A stretch of 64,000 bases of DNA from Paenibacillus sp. MMS20-IR301 (GCF_032302195.1 NZ_CP135275.1:992001-1056000); one strand, 5' to 3'. Counted from the first letter of the stretch, positions 17,653-26,906 are shown. Program-made: numbers and translations. The notes: generated by a model from the letters alone, not told the origin.

Positions 17653-17711
17653 ACAACCCCACAAAGCGGGGCATTGGCTTTGCGGCTGACTCAATTACTT
17701 TGCGGGGTTGT
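17653..17711 (+). other. Long stem-loop between aroH and the trp leader
   Basis: Arms 17653-17666 and 17698-17711 pair over 14 positions with one mismatch around a 31-nt loop. There is no T tract after it, so it is not a classical terminator. The 3' arm overlaps the -35 box of the proposed trp promoter. In read-through RNA from aroH it would sit directly 5' of the TRAP array, comparable in position to the 5' stem-loop known in the B. subtilis trp leader. Confidence 0.45.
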
Positions 17712-17737
17712 CAATGACCGCCGTCATCATGTATAGT
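17708..17737 (+). promoter_or_regulatory. Candidate trp promoter
   Basis: TTGTCA at 17708-17713, 18-bp spacer, TATAGT at 17732-17737. Initiation would fall near 17744, inside or just at the start of the TRAP triplet array. Confidence 0.5.
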
Positions 17738-17742
17738 GTAGT

Positions 17743-17795
17743 TAGCCGAGTTAAGCAGAGTATAGTTTAGTTGAGATGAGTATAGTTGAGCAGAG
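17743..17795 (+). promoter_or_regulatory. TRAP-binding site in the trp leader
   Basis: Eleven triplets begin at 17743, 17748, 17753, 17758, 17763, 17768, 17773, 17778, 17783, 17788 and 17793, each exactly 5 nt apart. Ten are TAG or GAG; the one at 17753 is AAG. Eleven repeats with 2-nt spacers is what an 11-subunit TRAP ring should bind. Two further TAG triplets (17734, 17739) lie just upstream, within the proposed -10 box. The cognate protein gene mtrB is at 7214. Confidence 0.9.
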
Positions 17796-17977
17796 TGCAT
17801 AACATGGATTTAGAAGAGGCAGACCGCCTGAGATCCAGTTATCTTTTTTGGCATACCTGTATAGTGTAGGTAACGCAGTAGATGCGTTCACGCTATCCGT
17901 GTATCCTTCTTAGAGATAATCTGTATTCAGTCTGGTTCATGCCGGTCCTATGCGCTTAATCATATACTTACTTACAC

Positions 17978-18003
17978 AACCTCTACTCCGGTAGAGGTTT
18001 TTC
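17978..18003 (+). terminator. trp attenuator terminator
   Basis: Perfect 9-bp stem AACCTCTAC/GTAGAGGTT with a TCCG tetraloop, followed by a T run. It ends 44 bp before the trpE start. TRAP bound upstream should favour this hairpin. The rest of the 17796-17977 interval holds no gene and is presumably the switch region. Confidence 0.85.
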
Positions 18004-18046
18004 TGTATTTCGGACATTACCCATAGAACCCTAGGAGGTTACCCAA

Positions 18047-19600
18047 GTGACGAATCCGAGTATTGAAGAAGTGGTGTCGCTGTCGCGGGAGTACAATCTA
18101 ATTCCGGTTGTAAAGCGGCTGCTGGCTGACATGGAGACGCCTATCCGGTTGTTCCAGCGGTTTGCGGAGCAGGATCGCGCTTTTTTGCTGGAGAGTGTAG
18201 AAGGCGGCATTCAATGGGCGCGCTATTCATTTATCGGCAGTAATCCTTTCCTGATGATCTCCGGCAAAAAAGGTGTGATTCACGTCGAAACCGGCGGTGT
18301 GCAGAAACAGCTGACGGGTAAACCTGTTGAAGAGTTAAAAGCACTGCTTCGTTCCTACCGCAGTCCCAAGCTGGACGGAATGCCTCCATTTACAGGCGGG
18401 GCCATCGGATTCTTTGGTTATGACCTGCTGCAATATTATGAGAAGCTGTCCCCGCATGCGCTGGATGACCTGAATATGGATGATATCCGCTTTATGTTCT
18501 GTGACCGGATTATCGTCTTCGATCATGTGAAGCAGCAGATTCTGCTGGTAGGCAACCTTCATATCAAGGATGGCGATACTGATTCTGATATCCGCGCAGG
18601 TTATGAGGAGCTGAGCCTCCGCCTGGAGGATCTGGCTGAAGAGCTGCAGAAGGAAGGACCGAAGGAGAATGTCAACCGGCGCAGCATTCCGCAGGACATT
18701 GACTTGGGTGAGATTCATTCCAATCTGACCAAGGAGCAGTACATCAGCAATGTGGAGCGGGCGAAGGAATATATCCGGGCCGGCGATATTTTCCAGGTGG
18801 TGCTGTCCCAGCGGCTGCATATTGAGACAGAGGTATCCCCGCTGCATGTGTACCGGATGCTCCGGACGCTGAACCCTTCACCCTATATGTATTATCTGAA
18901 AATGGATGAGGAGATTATTGTAGGCACTTCGCCGGAAGCGCTGGTTAAAGTGGACGGCGGCCGGGTAGAGACCCGTCCAATTGCCGGAACACGGCCGCGC
19001 GGGGAGAGTGAAGCGCAGGACCGCGAGCTCGCTTCCGAGCTGCTTGAGGATGAGAAGGAACGGGCGGAGCATCTGATGCTCGTGGATCTCGGGCGCAATG
19101 ACCTGGGCCGGGTATCGAAATTCGGAACGGTGAAATGCGATTCCTTTATGGAGATTGAGAAATACTCACATGTCATGCATATGGTCTCGAATGTGACCGG
19201 CACGCTTGCCGAGAATAAGGATTTCTTCGATGCCTTCCTCTCTTGCCTCCCGGCAGGAACGGTATCCGGAGCACCGAAGCTGCGGGCGATGGAGATTATC
19301 GCTGAGCTGGAGCGGGAAGCACGCGGCGCATATGCCGGAGCGATCGGTTATCTCGGCTTCTCGGGAAATATGGATTCGTGTATTACGATCCGTACCATCA
19401 TCTTCCGCAAGGGCCGGGCTTATGTTCAGGCTGGAGCGGGAATTGTCTGGGACTCGGTTCCGGAGAAGGAATATGAAGAGACGGTGAACAAGGCTAAAGG
19501 CATGCTGAAGGCGATCCGGATGGCTGAAGCGATGTTCCCTGCCGAGGTGAAGGAGAAGCAGGTCATTAACCAGGATTATATGTATGAATATACCCCGTGA
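18047..19600 (+). CDS. trpE: Anthranilate synthase component I
   Basis: Makes anthranilate from chorismate with ammonia supplied by a glutamine amidotransferase subunit. The GTG start at 18047 follows TAGGAGG. The 517-aa protein has the N-terminal LLES tryptophan feedback motif (FLLESVEGG) and the chorismate-binding C-terminal half with the motifs IFQVVLSQR, IAGTRPRG, DLGRNDLGRV and LPAGTVSGAPKLRAM. No trpG follows, so the amidotransferase must be encoded elsewhere, as in B. subtilis where PabA serves both pathways. Confidence 0.97.
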   Translation: MTNPSIEEVVSLSREYNLIPVVKRLLADMETPIRLFQRFAEQDRAFLLESVEGGIQWARYSFIGSNPFLMISGKKGVIHVETGGVQKQLTGKPVEELKALLRSYRSPKLDGMPPFTGGAIGFFGYDLLQYYEKLSPHALDDLNMDDIRFMFCDRIIVFDHVKQQILLVGNLHIKDGDTDSDIRAGYEELSLRLEDLAEELQKEGPKENVNRRSIPQDIDLGEIHSNLTKEQYISNVERAKEYIRAGDIFQVVLSQRLHIETEVSPLHVYRMLRTLNPSPYMYYLKMDEEIIVGTSPEALVKVDGGRVETRPIAGTRPRGESEAQDRELASELLEDEKERAEHLMLVDLGRNDLGRVSKFGTVKCDSFMEIEKYSHVMHMVSNVTGTLAENKDFFDAFLSCLPAGTVSGAPKLRAMEIIAELEREARGAYAGAIGYLGFSGNMDSCITIRTIIFRKGRAYVQAGAGIVWDSVPEKEYEETVNKAKGMLKAIRMAEAMFPAEVKEKQVINQDYMYEYTP

Positions 19601-19675
19601 GCCGGGGATAAGCAGAGCCCAGAAGAGATGAGCAGAGAATGCTCCATACCATACTTATTTCAGGAGGGAAACGAT

Positions 19676-20716
19676 ATGGAAGCAAGCCAGTTAATACAAT
19701 CAGGAATTGCCGGACTCATTGAGGGAAGGGATCTGAACCGCAGCCAGGCCCGTGAGATTATGGGTACAATTATGGAGGGGGCGGCAACATCGGCGCAGAT
19801 CGGTGCGCTGCTGACTGCACTGCGGATAAAAGGAGAAACGGTCGAGGAAATTACCGGGTTCGCGGAAGCGATGCGCGGGTTCGGTACACATGTGATTACA
19901 GAGCGGAGCCAGCTGCTGGATACTTGCGGCACCGGGGGCTCCGGCATTCATAAATTCAATATTTCTACCGCTTCAGCGATTATATCCTCTGCTGCTTCCG
20001 TCAGAGTCGCCAAGCACGGCAACCGTTCAGCTTCCGGCCGGGCGGGCAGTGCGGATGTGCTGGAGGCGCTGGGTGTCAATATTCATCTGAATGCAGAGCA
20101 GGCCCGGCAATGTCTTGACAGCATCGGTATCTGCTTCCTGTTCGCACAAATCTATCATCCTTCGATGAAATATGCTGCCGCTACCCGCCGTGAGCTGGGT
20201 GTACGTACTGTATTCAACATGCTTGGGCCGCTGACGAATCCGGCTGGGGCTGACCGGCAGCTGATGGGGATCTATGACCGTAATAAGACTGAGACCGTAG
20301 CCAAGGTGTTAGGAGAGCTTGGGTCTAAGCGGGCGATGATCGTAAGCAGTCTGGACGGACTGGATGAGATCAGCATATCGGCTCCGACTCAGGTTTCGGA
20401 ACTGAAGCACGGTGAAGTAATCACCTATGAAATTACGCCGCAGGAGCTTGGGCTCAGCCAGCACCGGCTGGAGGATGTGCTTGGCGGAGATGCTGCGGAG
20501 AATGCGGCAATTATAACTTCCGTGCTGGAAGGGCAGATGAATCCCTACCGCGATATCGTGCTGGCTAATGCCGGAGCCTGCATTTATGTAGCGGGACTGG
20601 CGGATACATTGAAGGAAGGCGTGGACCAGGCGAGAGCCGTCGTAGATTCCGGAGCGGCGCTCAGCAAGCTGGAACAGCTGAAAGTCATGACAAAGGAGCT
20701 TGATTATGTATCTTGA
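19676..20716 (+). CDS. trpD: Anthranilate phosphoribosyltransferase
   Basis: Couples anthranilate to PRPP. ATG 19676 is seven bases after AGGAGGG and gives 346 aa; an in-frame ATG at 19628 would add an unconserved leader. Signatures are DTCGTGGSGIHKFNISTASA, VAKHGNRSASGRAGSADVLEALG (in pieces near residues 112-135) and FAQIYHPSMKYAAATRRELGVRTVFNMLGPLTNPA. The 3' end overlaps trpC by 11 bp. Confidence 0.97.
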   Translation: MEASQLIQSGIAGLIEGRDLNRSQAREIMGTIMEGAATSAQIGALLTALRIKGETVEEITGFAEAMRGFGTHVITERSQLLDTCGTGGSGIHKFNISTASAIISSAASVRVAKHGNRSASGRAGSADVLEALGVNIHLNAEQARQCLDSIGICFLFAQIYHPSMKYAAATRRELGVRTVFNMLGPLTNPAGADRQLMGIYDRNKTETVAKVLGELGSKRAMIVSSLDGLDEISISAPTQVSELKHGEVITYEITPQELGLSQHRLEDVLGGDAAENAAIITSVLEGQMNPYRDIVLANAGACIYVAGLADTLKEGVDQARAVVDSGAALSKLEQLKVMTKELDYVS

Positions 20717-21536
20717 GCGGATTGTTGCCACTAAAGTAAAAGAGGTTGAAGCGTTAAGCCAGACATTTTCCTTAATGGAGGCTGAACGGGCCATTGCTGC
20801 CCTGCCGGCTACAAGAGGATTCCGTGAGGCATTGACAAACCGGAGGAACCGGGACATAGGGCTGATCGCCGAAGTGAAGAAGGCTTCACCGTCCAAAGGG
20901 CTGATCCGTGCCGATTTCGATCCGGTAGCGATTGCCAAAGGGTATGAGGCCGGAGGAGCCGACTGCCTGTCGGTGCTTACGGATAGTGAATACTTCCAGG
21001 GCAGCGGACTGTATTTGCAGCAGGTAAGAGCGGCTGTCAGCCTTCCGCTGCTCCGCAAGGACTTTATCATCGATGAGAAGCAGATTTATGAGGCGCGTTT
21101 GCTTGGGGCGGATGCCATACTGCTGATCGCCGCTATTCTGACGCCGCAGCAGCTTGGGGCCTTCACGGATACCGCGGCTGCACTTGGGCTGGATATCCTG
21201 ATTGAAGTCCATGACCGCAGCGAGCTGGAGATGGTGCTGGCCACCGGCAAAGCCGATCACCCCGCCGTCCTGCTGGGCATCAACAACCGCAATCTGAAGA
21301 CCTTTGAGACGTCGCTGTCCGCAACTGCTGAACTGGCTGCATTGCTGCCGGAGGGCGTTCCTGTAATCAGCGAGAGCGGTATTGCCGGTCCGGATGATAT
21401 TGCATTCTTGAGCAAAACCCGGGCAACCGGTGTGCTGGTGGGGGAATATCTGATGCGGAGGCCTGATGTGGAACTGGCAGTACATGAGCTGCTCGGGCCT
21501 CTTCCAGCCGGAAAGGACCGTGCGCTGCATGGCTGA
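20706..21536 (+). CDS. trpC: Indole-3-glycerol phosphate synthase
   Basis: TIM-barrel enzyme that closes the indole ring. The start at ATG 20706 lies seven bases after AAAGGAG; a TTG at 20700 in the same frame is less well placed. The 276-aa protein shows IAEVKKASPSKG, LRKDFIIDEKQIYEAR, LGINNRNLKTFE and ISESGI, which carry the catalytic lysines, glutamates and asparagine. It overlaps trpD by 11 bp and trpF by 8 bp. Confidence 0.97.
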   Translation: MYLERIVATKVKEVEALSQTFSLMEAERAIAALPATRGFREALTNRRNRDIGLIAEVKKASPSKGLIRADFDPVAIAKGYEAGGADCLSVLTDSEYFQGSGLYLQQVRAAVSLPLLRKDFIIDEKQIYEARLLGADAILLIAAILTPQQLGAFTDTAAALGLDILIEVHDRSELEMVLATGKADHPAVLLGINNRNLKTFETSLSATAELAALLPEGVPVISESGIAGPDDIAFLSKTRATGVLVGEYLMRRPDVELAVHELLGPLPAGKDRALHG

Positions 21537-22206
21537 TACCCTTGTAAAAATCTGTGGACTTCAGGGCGTTGAAGTGCTAAAATCTATGAAGAGTTTACCG
21601 CTGGATTACGTTGGTTTTGTATTTGCCCAAAGCCGCCGCAGAGTTACTGCGGAGACGGCTGCCGGAATGACTGCAGAGCTGAGGACATGGGAGAATGGAC
21701 AGGTGCCCCGTGCAGCAGGCGTATTCGTGAACCCGGAGCTTGCCGGACTCGCTGAGCTGCTTGGAACTGTTCCGCTGGATGTGATACAGCTCCATGGTGA
21801 TGAGAGCCCGCAATTCTGCAGGGAGGTCAAGCAGGCTTTTCCGCAGGTTGAGGTATGGAAGGCTCTGTCGGTCACGGGCCGCGCCCCTGATGCTGCAGAG
21901 ATTCATGCTCTGCTGGAGGGCTACGCCGGGGCTGCTGATGTACTGCTGCTGGATACCTACGACCCGCAGGGCAGCGGAGGCTCCGGCCGGACGTTTGACT
22001 GGGAGCAGATACCGTTATACCAGCAGGCGGCAGCGGACTATGCGCTGCCTTTATTTATAGCCGGAGGACTGCATCCGGATAATGTGCAGGAACTGCTGGA
22101 GGGCTATGCTCCTTATGGTGTGGATGTCTCCAGCGGAGTAGAAAGTGACGGCAGTAAAGATATCGTTAAAATGACAGCATTTGTAGAAAGGGTGAAGCAA
22201 TCATGA
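21529..22206 (+). CDS. trpF: Phosphoribosylanthranilate isomerase
   Basis: TIM-barrel isomerase of the tryptophan pathway, 225 aa. The start at ATG 21529 gives [12 protein letters not shown], with the catalytic cysteine in KICG; the reading frame extends further upstream inside trpC but without homology. [32 protein letters not shown] and [10 protein letters not shown] are further family motifs, the aspartate in LLLDTYD being the acid partner. It overlaps trpB by ATGA. Confidence 0.95.
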   Translation: MADTLVKICGLQGVEVLKSMKSLPLDYVGFVFAQSRRRVTAETAAGMTAELRTWENGQVPRAAGVFVNPELAGLAELLGTVPLDVIQLHGDESPQFCREVKQAFPQVEVWKALSVTGRAPDAAEIHALLEGYAGAADVLLLDTYDPQGSGGSGRTFDWEQIPLYQQAAADYALPLFIAGGLHPDNVQELLEGYAPYGVDVSSGVESDGSKDIVKMTAFVERVKQS

Positions 22207-23399
22207 TACAAGTACCGGACAAGAACGGACGTTTTGGTTCTTTTGGAGGCCGCTTCGTTCCTGAAACGCTGATGAATGCACTGATTGAGCTGGAGGAAGC
22301 CTACCGCAAGTATTCGGCAGATCCGGCCTTTCAGGAGGAGATAGATTACCTGCTGAAGCAATACTCCGGACGTGAGACCCCGCTGTATTATGCGGAACGG
22401 CTGAGCAAGCATCTTGGCGAGGCCAAGATCTACCTGAAGCGTGAAGATCTGAATCATACGGGAGCCCATAAGATTAACAACGCAATCGGACAAGGCATCC
22501 TGGCTAAAATGATGGGCAAAACAAAAGTCATTGCCGAGACCGGAGCCGGCCAGCACGGAGTGGCGACAGCGACTGTAGCAGCCCTGCTCGGCATGGAATG
22601 TAAGGTATTCATGGGTGAAGAGGATACCCGCCGCCAGGCGCTGAACGTGTTCCGCATGAAGCTGCTCGGTGCAGAGGTCATCCCGGTAACCTCCGGATCG
22701 AGAACCCTGAAGGATGCCGGTAATGAAGCGCTTCGCTACTGGGTGAGCAATGTTGAAGATACGTTCTATGTGCTCGGCTCTGCTGTAGGCCCGCATCCGT
22801 ATCCGATGATGGTCCGCAACTTCCAGCGCATCATCGGGGATGAGACCCGGCACCAGATTCTTGAGGCGGAAGGAAGATTGCCCGATTTGCTGGTTGCCGC
22901 TGTAGGCGGAGGCAGCAATGCCATCGGGATGTTCTATCCGTTCATGGAGGATGAGCAGGTGGCGATGATTGGCGTTGAGGCGGCAGGCAAAGGCATCGAT
23001 ACCCCGTTTCATGCAGCGACAATGAGCAAAGGAAGCCATGGCGTATTCCAGGGCTCGCTCAGCTACCTGTTACAGGATGAACACGGGCAGGTCATTGAAG
23101 CCCATTCCATCTCAGCCGGACTGGATTATCCCGGTGTCGGACCTGAGCACTCTTATCTGAAGGATATAGAGCGTGCACAGTATGTACCGGTTACGGATGA
23201 GGAGGCGCTGGAAGCACTGAAGCTGCTCTGCGTCACTGAAGGCATTATTCCGGCGCTTGAATCCGCCCATGCCATCGCCCATGTGGTGAAGCTCGGCAAG
23301 ACCCTGACCAAGGATGACATTGTCGTGATCTGCCTGTCCGGTCGCGGGGACAAAGATGTGGAATCGATTATGGCCTATACAGAAGGGGCGGGGAAGTAA
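22203..23399 (+). CDS. trpB: Tryptophan synthase beta chain
   Basis: PLP enzyme that joins indole and serine. The 398-aa protein shows [11 protein letters not shown] near the start, the PLP lysine in [14 protein letters not shown] (about residues 80-93), the catalytic [11 protein letters not shown], and the phosphate loop [14 protein letters not shown]-free ATG start at 22203 overlaps the trpF stop. It shares its last base region with the trpA start. Confidence 0.98.
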   Translation: MIQVPDKNGRFGSFGGRFVPETLMNALIELEEAYRKYSADPAFQEEIDYLLKQYSGRETPLYYAERLSKHLGEAKIYLKREDLNHTGAHKINNAIGQGILAKMMGKTKVIAETGAGQHGVATATVAALLGMECKVFMGEEDTRRQALNVFRMKLLGAEVIPVTSGSRTLKDAGNEALRYWVSNVEDTFYVLGSAVGPHPYPMMVRNFQRIIGDETRHQILEAEGRLPDLLVAAVGGGSNAIGMFYPFMEDEQVAMIGVEAAGKGIDTPFHAATMSKGSHGVFQGSLSYLLQDEHGQVIEAHSISAGLDYPGVGPEHSYLKDIERAQYVPVTDEEALEALKLLCVTEGIIPALESAHAIAHVVKLGKTLTKDDIVVICLSGRGDKDVESIMAYTEGAGK

Positions 23400-24220
23400 T
23401 GACGACCGATACGACCAACCGGATGGATCTTGCTTTCAAAAAACTGCGGGCAGAGGGCCGTACAGCACTTATCCCTTTCCTTACAGTCGGAGATCCCGAT
23501 CTTGAAACTACACTGGAGATCATTGCCGAGCTGGAGGCGGCCGGTGCGGATATTCTGGAGCTGGGCGTTCCCTACTCCGATCCGCTGGCTGACGGTCCGG
23601 TGATTCAGCGGGCTTCCTCGCGGGCCTTGCGCAGCAAAGTCCATCTGCGCACCTGCATGGAAACGGCTCTCAAGGCCCGGCAAGCCGGCAGCCAGCTGCC
23701 GTTCATCCTGTTCACCTATTATAATCCGGTGATGCAGATGGGACTGGATACCTTCTTCTCTGAGCTTGCAGCCCATGAGATCAGCGGACTGATCATTCCT
23801 GATCTGCCGGTTGAAGAATCAGGAGAAATGCGTGAGCGCAGCCGGGCAGCGGGCGTGAGCCTCATTCCGCTGGTGGCTCCGACCTCCAGTGAACGGATTG
23901 CCCGGATTGTCTCAGGTGCCAGCGGCTTTATCTATTGTGTCTCTTCACTCGGGGTTACCGGTGAACGCTCGGCTTTTCATAGCGGTGTAGATGAGTTTAT
24001 TGAGTCTGTCCGCCGTGCAACAGATCTGCCTGTTGCCGTCGGTTTCGGAATTTCCACCGGGGAGCAGGTCGCCCGGTTTGCGAAGATTTGCGATGGTGTA
24101 GTCGTCGGCAGCGCGATTGTCCGTAAAGTGGAGGATGTAATTCCGCTGCTTGCGCAGCCGGAGACAAGAAGTGAGGGGCTGTTGCAAATTCGTGAATTTG
24201 TGGCACAATTAAGACCATAA
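23399..24220 (+). CDS. trpA: Tryptophan synthase alpha chain
   Basis: Cleaves indole-3-glycerol phosphate and channels indole to TrpB. The 273-aa TIM barrel has IPFLTVGDPDLETTLEII, the catalytic glutamate in ILELGVPYSDPLADGPVIQ, the LPVEE loop and VGFGISTGEQV. ATG 23399 shares its A with the trpB stop codon. hisC follows after 56 bp. Confidence 0.97.
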   Translation: MTTDTTNRMDLAFKKLRAEGRTALIPFLTVGDPDLETTLEIIAELEAAGADILELGVPYSDPLADGPVIQRASSRALRSKVHLRTCMETALKARQAGSQLPFILFTYYNPVMQMGLDTFFSELAAHEISGLIIPDLPVEESGEMRERSRAAGVSLIPLVAPTSSERIARIVSGASGFIYCVSSLGVTGERSAFHSGVDEFIESVRRATDLPVAVGFGISTGEQVARFAKICDGVVVGSAIVRKVEDVIPLLAQPETRSEGLLQIREFVAQLRP

Positions 24221-24276
24221 CGGTCTGCTGGCAGACCTGATAGCAGCTAAAACCTTCTGGAGAGCGAGGATCACCC

Positions 24277-25374
24277 ATGAACCCGAAACCGAATATTGTC
24301 GACCTCCCTGTCTACAAGCCGGGGAAACCGATTGAAGAAGTCAAGAAGGAGCTGGGCTTAAACGATGTGATTAAGCTGGCTTCCAATGAGAATCCTTATG
24401 GAGCAGCACCAAGCGCAAGAGCCGCAATTGTTGCGGAGCTGGATAACCTGTACTTGTACCCGGACGGCTCAGCCGCCGAGCTGACTTCGGCCCTGGCTAA
24501 GCATCTGGAAGTCACAAGTGAGAATATTATTTTCGGCTGCGGCTCGGATGAGATTATTGCTCTGATCGCCCGTGCCTTCTTCCTGCCCGGGGATGAGACG
24601 ATTATGGCCGATCAGACGTTCTCCGTGTATAAGAGCAATGCCGATATTGAAGGTGCGGTGACGATTGAAGTTCCGCTTAAGGATGGAACGCATGATTTGG
24701 ACGCTATGCTTGCTAAGATTACAGACCGTACCAAAGTAATCTGGGTATGCAATCCGAACAACCCGACCGGGACGATCGTACCTGAGGATGCCCTTGTTGC
24801 ATTCCTGGATGCTGTCCCTGCTGAAGTCATGGTTGTGCTGGATGAGGCTTACTATGAATATGTAATGGATCTCAGCTACACAAACGGAATTAAGCTGCTG
24901 TCTGCCTACCCGAACCTGGTTGTACTGCGGACCTTCTCGAAGATTTACGGCCTTGCAGCCCTCCGTATCGGCTATGGGGTAGCCAGCCCGCAGATCATCA
25001 ACCTGATTAACAAGGTCCGGGAACCTTTCAATACGACCCGTCTGGCGCAGGTTGGAGCACTCGCAGCACTGGCCGACCAGGAGTATGTAGAGAAATGCCG
25101 TACCCTTAACAGTGCCGGTATTCAGCAGCTGCAGGGTGAATTCAAGCGGCTTGGGCTGGATTCCTTCCCGGCTAACGGAAACTTCATCATGGTGGATGTA
25201 CGCAAGCCTGCCTTTGAAGTATTCGACGCTTTGCTGCGGCAGGGGATTATCGTCAGAGCAGGCCATCACCGTTACCCGACCTATATCCGGGTTACAGTCG
25301 GATCTGCCGAGCAGAACGTAGCCTTCATCACTGCCCTGGAGCGGGCGCTTGAGGAGCAGGAAGTGCGCGTATAA
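24277..25374 (+). CDS. hisC: Histidinol-phosphate / aromatic aminotransferase
   Basis: PLP-dependent fold-type I aminotransferase, 365 aa. Signatures are IKLASNENPYGAAPSA, WVCNPNNPTGT, VLDEAYYEY and the PLP lysine in LRTFSKIYGLAALRIGYG. In Bacillus the enzyme at this position acts both in histidine synthesis and in tyrosine/phenylalanine transamination. Placement between trpA and tyrA supports that dual role here, but the sequence alone does not prove it. Confidence 0.95.
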   Translation: MNPKPNIVDLPVYKPGKPIEEVKKELGLNDVIKLASNENPYGAAPSARAAIVAELDNLYLYPDGSAAELTSALAKHLEVTSENIIFGCGSDEIIALIARAFFLPGDETIMADQTFSVYKSNADIEGAVTIEVPLKDGTHDLDAMLAKITDRTKVIWVCNPNNPTGTIVPEDALVAFLDAVPAEVMVVLDEAYYEYVMDLSYTNGIKLLSAYPNLVVLRTFSKIYGLAALRIGYGVASPQIINLINKVREPFNTTRLAQVGALAALADQEYVEKCRTLNSAGIQQLQGEFKRLGLDSFPANGNFIMVDVRKPAFEVFDALLRQGIIVRAGHHRYPTYIRVTVGSAEQNVAFITALERALEEQEVRV

Positions 25375-25435
25375 GATTAGTTAGAAGTCAGAGACAGGAT
25401 TGACGATATCACTGAAGGCAGGTAGTTCTAAGAAC

Positions 25436-26530
25436 ATGACGACAAAAATAGCAATCTTCGGTGTCGGCCTGATCGGAGGCTCTCTGGCCCTTTGTTTCAA
25501 AGGCAAGGAGGGTCTGACCGTTGTTGGGCATGCCCACCGTCCTGAATCTGCAGTTAAATATGTCAGCAGGGGAGTGGTCGATCAGGCTACGTTATCCCTG
25601 GAAGAAGCGGCCCTGGATGCTGATTTCATCTTCCTCTGTGTGCCTGTCGGCATGCTCGAGGATTATCTGCAGCAGCTGAGCAGGCTGCCGCTGAAGCCGG
25701 GCTGTATCATTACCGATGTTGGCAGCACCAAAGCCAGCATTGCGGCTTGTGCGCTCTCGCTCGATCTTCCCGGTGTACACTTCATCGGAGGCCATCCGAT
25801 GGCCGGATCGGAGCGTTCGGGCGTGGAGGCAGCTTCGTCGCTGCTGTTTGAGAATGCATACTATGTGCTGACACCGCCGCCGGGGATTCCCGAAGAGGCT
25901 TACAACGCCCTTGAATCGCTGCTTCTACATACGCGAGCGCAGATCGTCCGGCTGGGCCCGGAGCGCCATGATGAGATTGTCGGAGCGATCAGTCATCTGC
26001 CGCATATTATTGCGGTGGCGCTGGTTAATCAGATTCACGAATATGATGATTCAGATTCCCTGTTCAGCACGCTGGCCGCCGGCGGCTTCCGGGATATTAC
26101 GCGGATCGCCTCCAGTGATCCGATTATCTGGCGGGATATCCTCCTGAATAACCGCTCGGTTATGCTGCGTCTGCTCAAGGACTGGAATGATGAGGTATCC
26201 ACCTTCATCAGTCTGCTCGAGCAGGAGGATGGTACTGGAATCGAGGCTGCTTTTCACGAGGCCAACGAGTTCCGCAGCCAGCTGCCAGAGCGGCGCAAGG
26301 GTATGATTGTTCCGCTGTTCGACCTTCATATTGATGTGCCCGATCATCCGGGGATTATCGGACGCATCGCGACAGAGCTTGGCGACCAGGGGATCAACTT
26401 AAGCAACGTGCAGATCATTGAGAGCCGGGAGGATGTTCCGGGAATCATGCGCTTATCGTTCCGCCAGGAGCATGATATGGAGCGGGCCAGAACGCTGCTG
26501 CAGCAGAATGACTATACGGTATATGTATAA
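25436..26530 (+). CDS. tyrA: Prephenate dehydrogenase with C-terminal ACT domain
   Basis: Oxidative decarboxylation of prephenate to 4-hydroxyphenylpyruvate. The start at ATG 25436 gives MTTKIAIFGVGLIGGSLAL, where the Rossmann GxGxxG begins at once; a TTG at 25400 in frame is an alternative with a purine-rich site (GAGACAGGA). The catalytic region GGHPMAGSERSGVEAA is present. The last 75 residues (DLHIDVPDHPGIIGRIATEL, then INLSNVQIIESRED) form an ACT domain for amino acid feedback. This is the last gene of the supraoperon; aroA does not follow it. Confidence 0.95.
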   Translation: MTTKIAIFGVGLIGGSLALCFKGKEGLTVVGHAHRPESAVKYVSRGVVDQATLSLEEAALDADFIFLCVPVGMLEDYLQQLSRLPLKPGCIITDVGSTKASIAACALSLDLPGVHFIGGHPMAGSERSGVEAASSLLFENAYYVLTPPPGIPEEAYNALESLLLHTRAQIVRLGPERHDEIVGAISHLPHIIAVALVNQIHEYDDSDSLFSTLAAGGFRDITRIASSDPIIWRDILLNNRSVMLRLLKDWNDEVSTFISLLEQEDGTGIEAAFHEANEFRSQLPERRKGMIVPLFDLHIDVPDHPGIIGRIATELGDQGINLSNVQIIESREDVPGIMRLSFRQEHDMERARTLLQQNDYTVYV

Positions 26531-26535
26531 ACGTG

Positions 26536-26563
26536 AAGCCGGGGCAGGGTGCCCCGGCTTTTG
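26536..26563 (+). terminator. Terminator at the end of the aro-trp supraoperon
   Basis: Perfect 11-bp stem AAGCCGGGGCA/TGCCCCGGCTT with a 3-nt loop and TTTT, six bases after the tyrA stop. Confidence 0.9.
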
Positions 26564-26570
26564 TGTGCGC

Positions 26571-26588
26571 TTAGAGTACTTACTCTAA
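26571..26588. repeat. Short perfect palindrome
   Basis: TTAGAGTA and TACTCTAA arms separated by CT, followed by an A tract. It lies directly behind the tyrA terminator. No role is evident. Confidence 0.5.
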
Positions 26589-26840
26589 AAAAAGTGAACA
26601 GCCTGCCTGCTGAGGGATTAAACGCTAAAACCACCGGTGATCGCATAGCAAATGCCAGAGCTAGTACTGGGGCTGAAACCGGAACCGAAACCTGAGTCCG
26701 GCAGAGACATTGCAGGGAAACAGTTGGATTTTCTCCACTTGCTAAGGAAGGGAAAGGACCTATTCCAAACCTTAGTTGGAAAAACAGCACTTAATGTAGG
26801 GTTTATTGGCCAAAGTAGAAGAAATGCATGAAATTAGATG

Positions 26841-26906
26841 ACGTTTATCCACCTAATTCCCGCAAACGCCTCAGAACCGCAAAATTAAGATACGTTTATC
26901 CACCTA
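26841..26906 (+). repeat. Direct repeats of 15 bp
   Basis: The 15-mer ACGTTTATCCACCTA occurs at 26841-26855 and again at 26892-26906, 51 bp apart, both preceded by GAT or AGAT. Nearby are two tight hairpins, GGGGCAC/GTGCCCC at 26949-26964 and TCCGCC/GGCGGA at 26969-26987. The 26589-27026 interval has no gene that I can support. This looks like non-coding, repeat-bearing sequence. Confidence 0.6.

Noticed and set aside
22113..23039. A 308-codon minus-strand frame across trpF/trpB
   Set aside because: It lies fully antisense to trpB, whose catalytic motifs are intact. The translated sequence shows no protein-like motif pattern.
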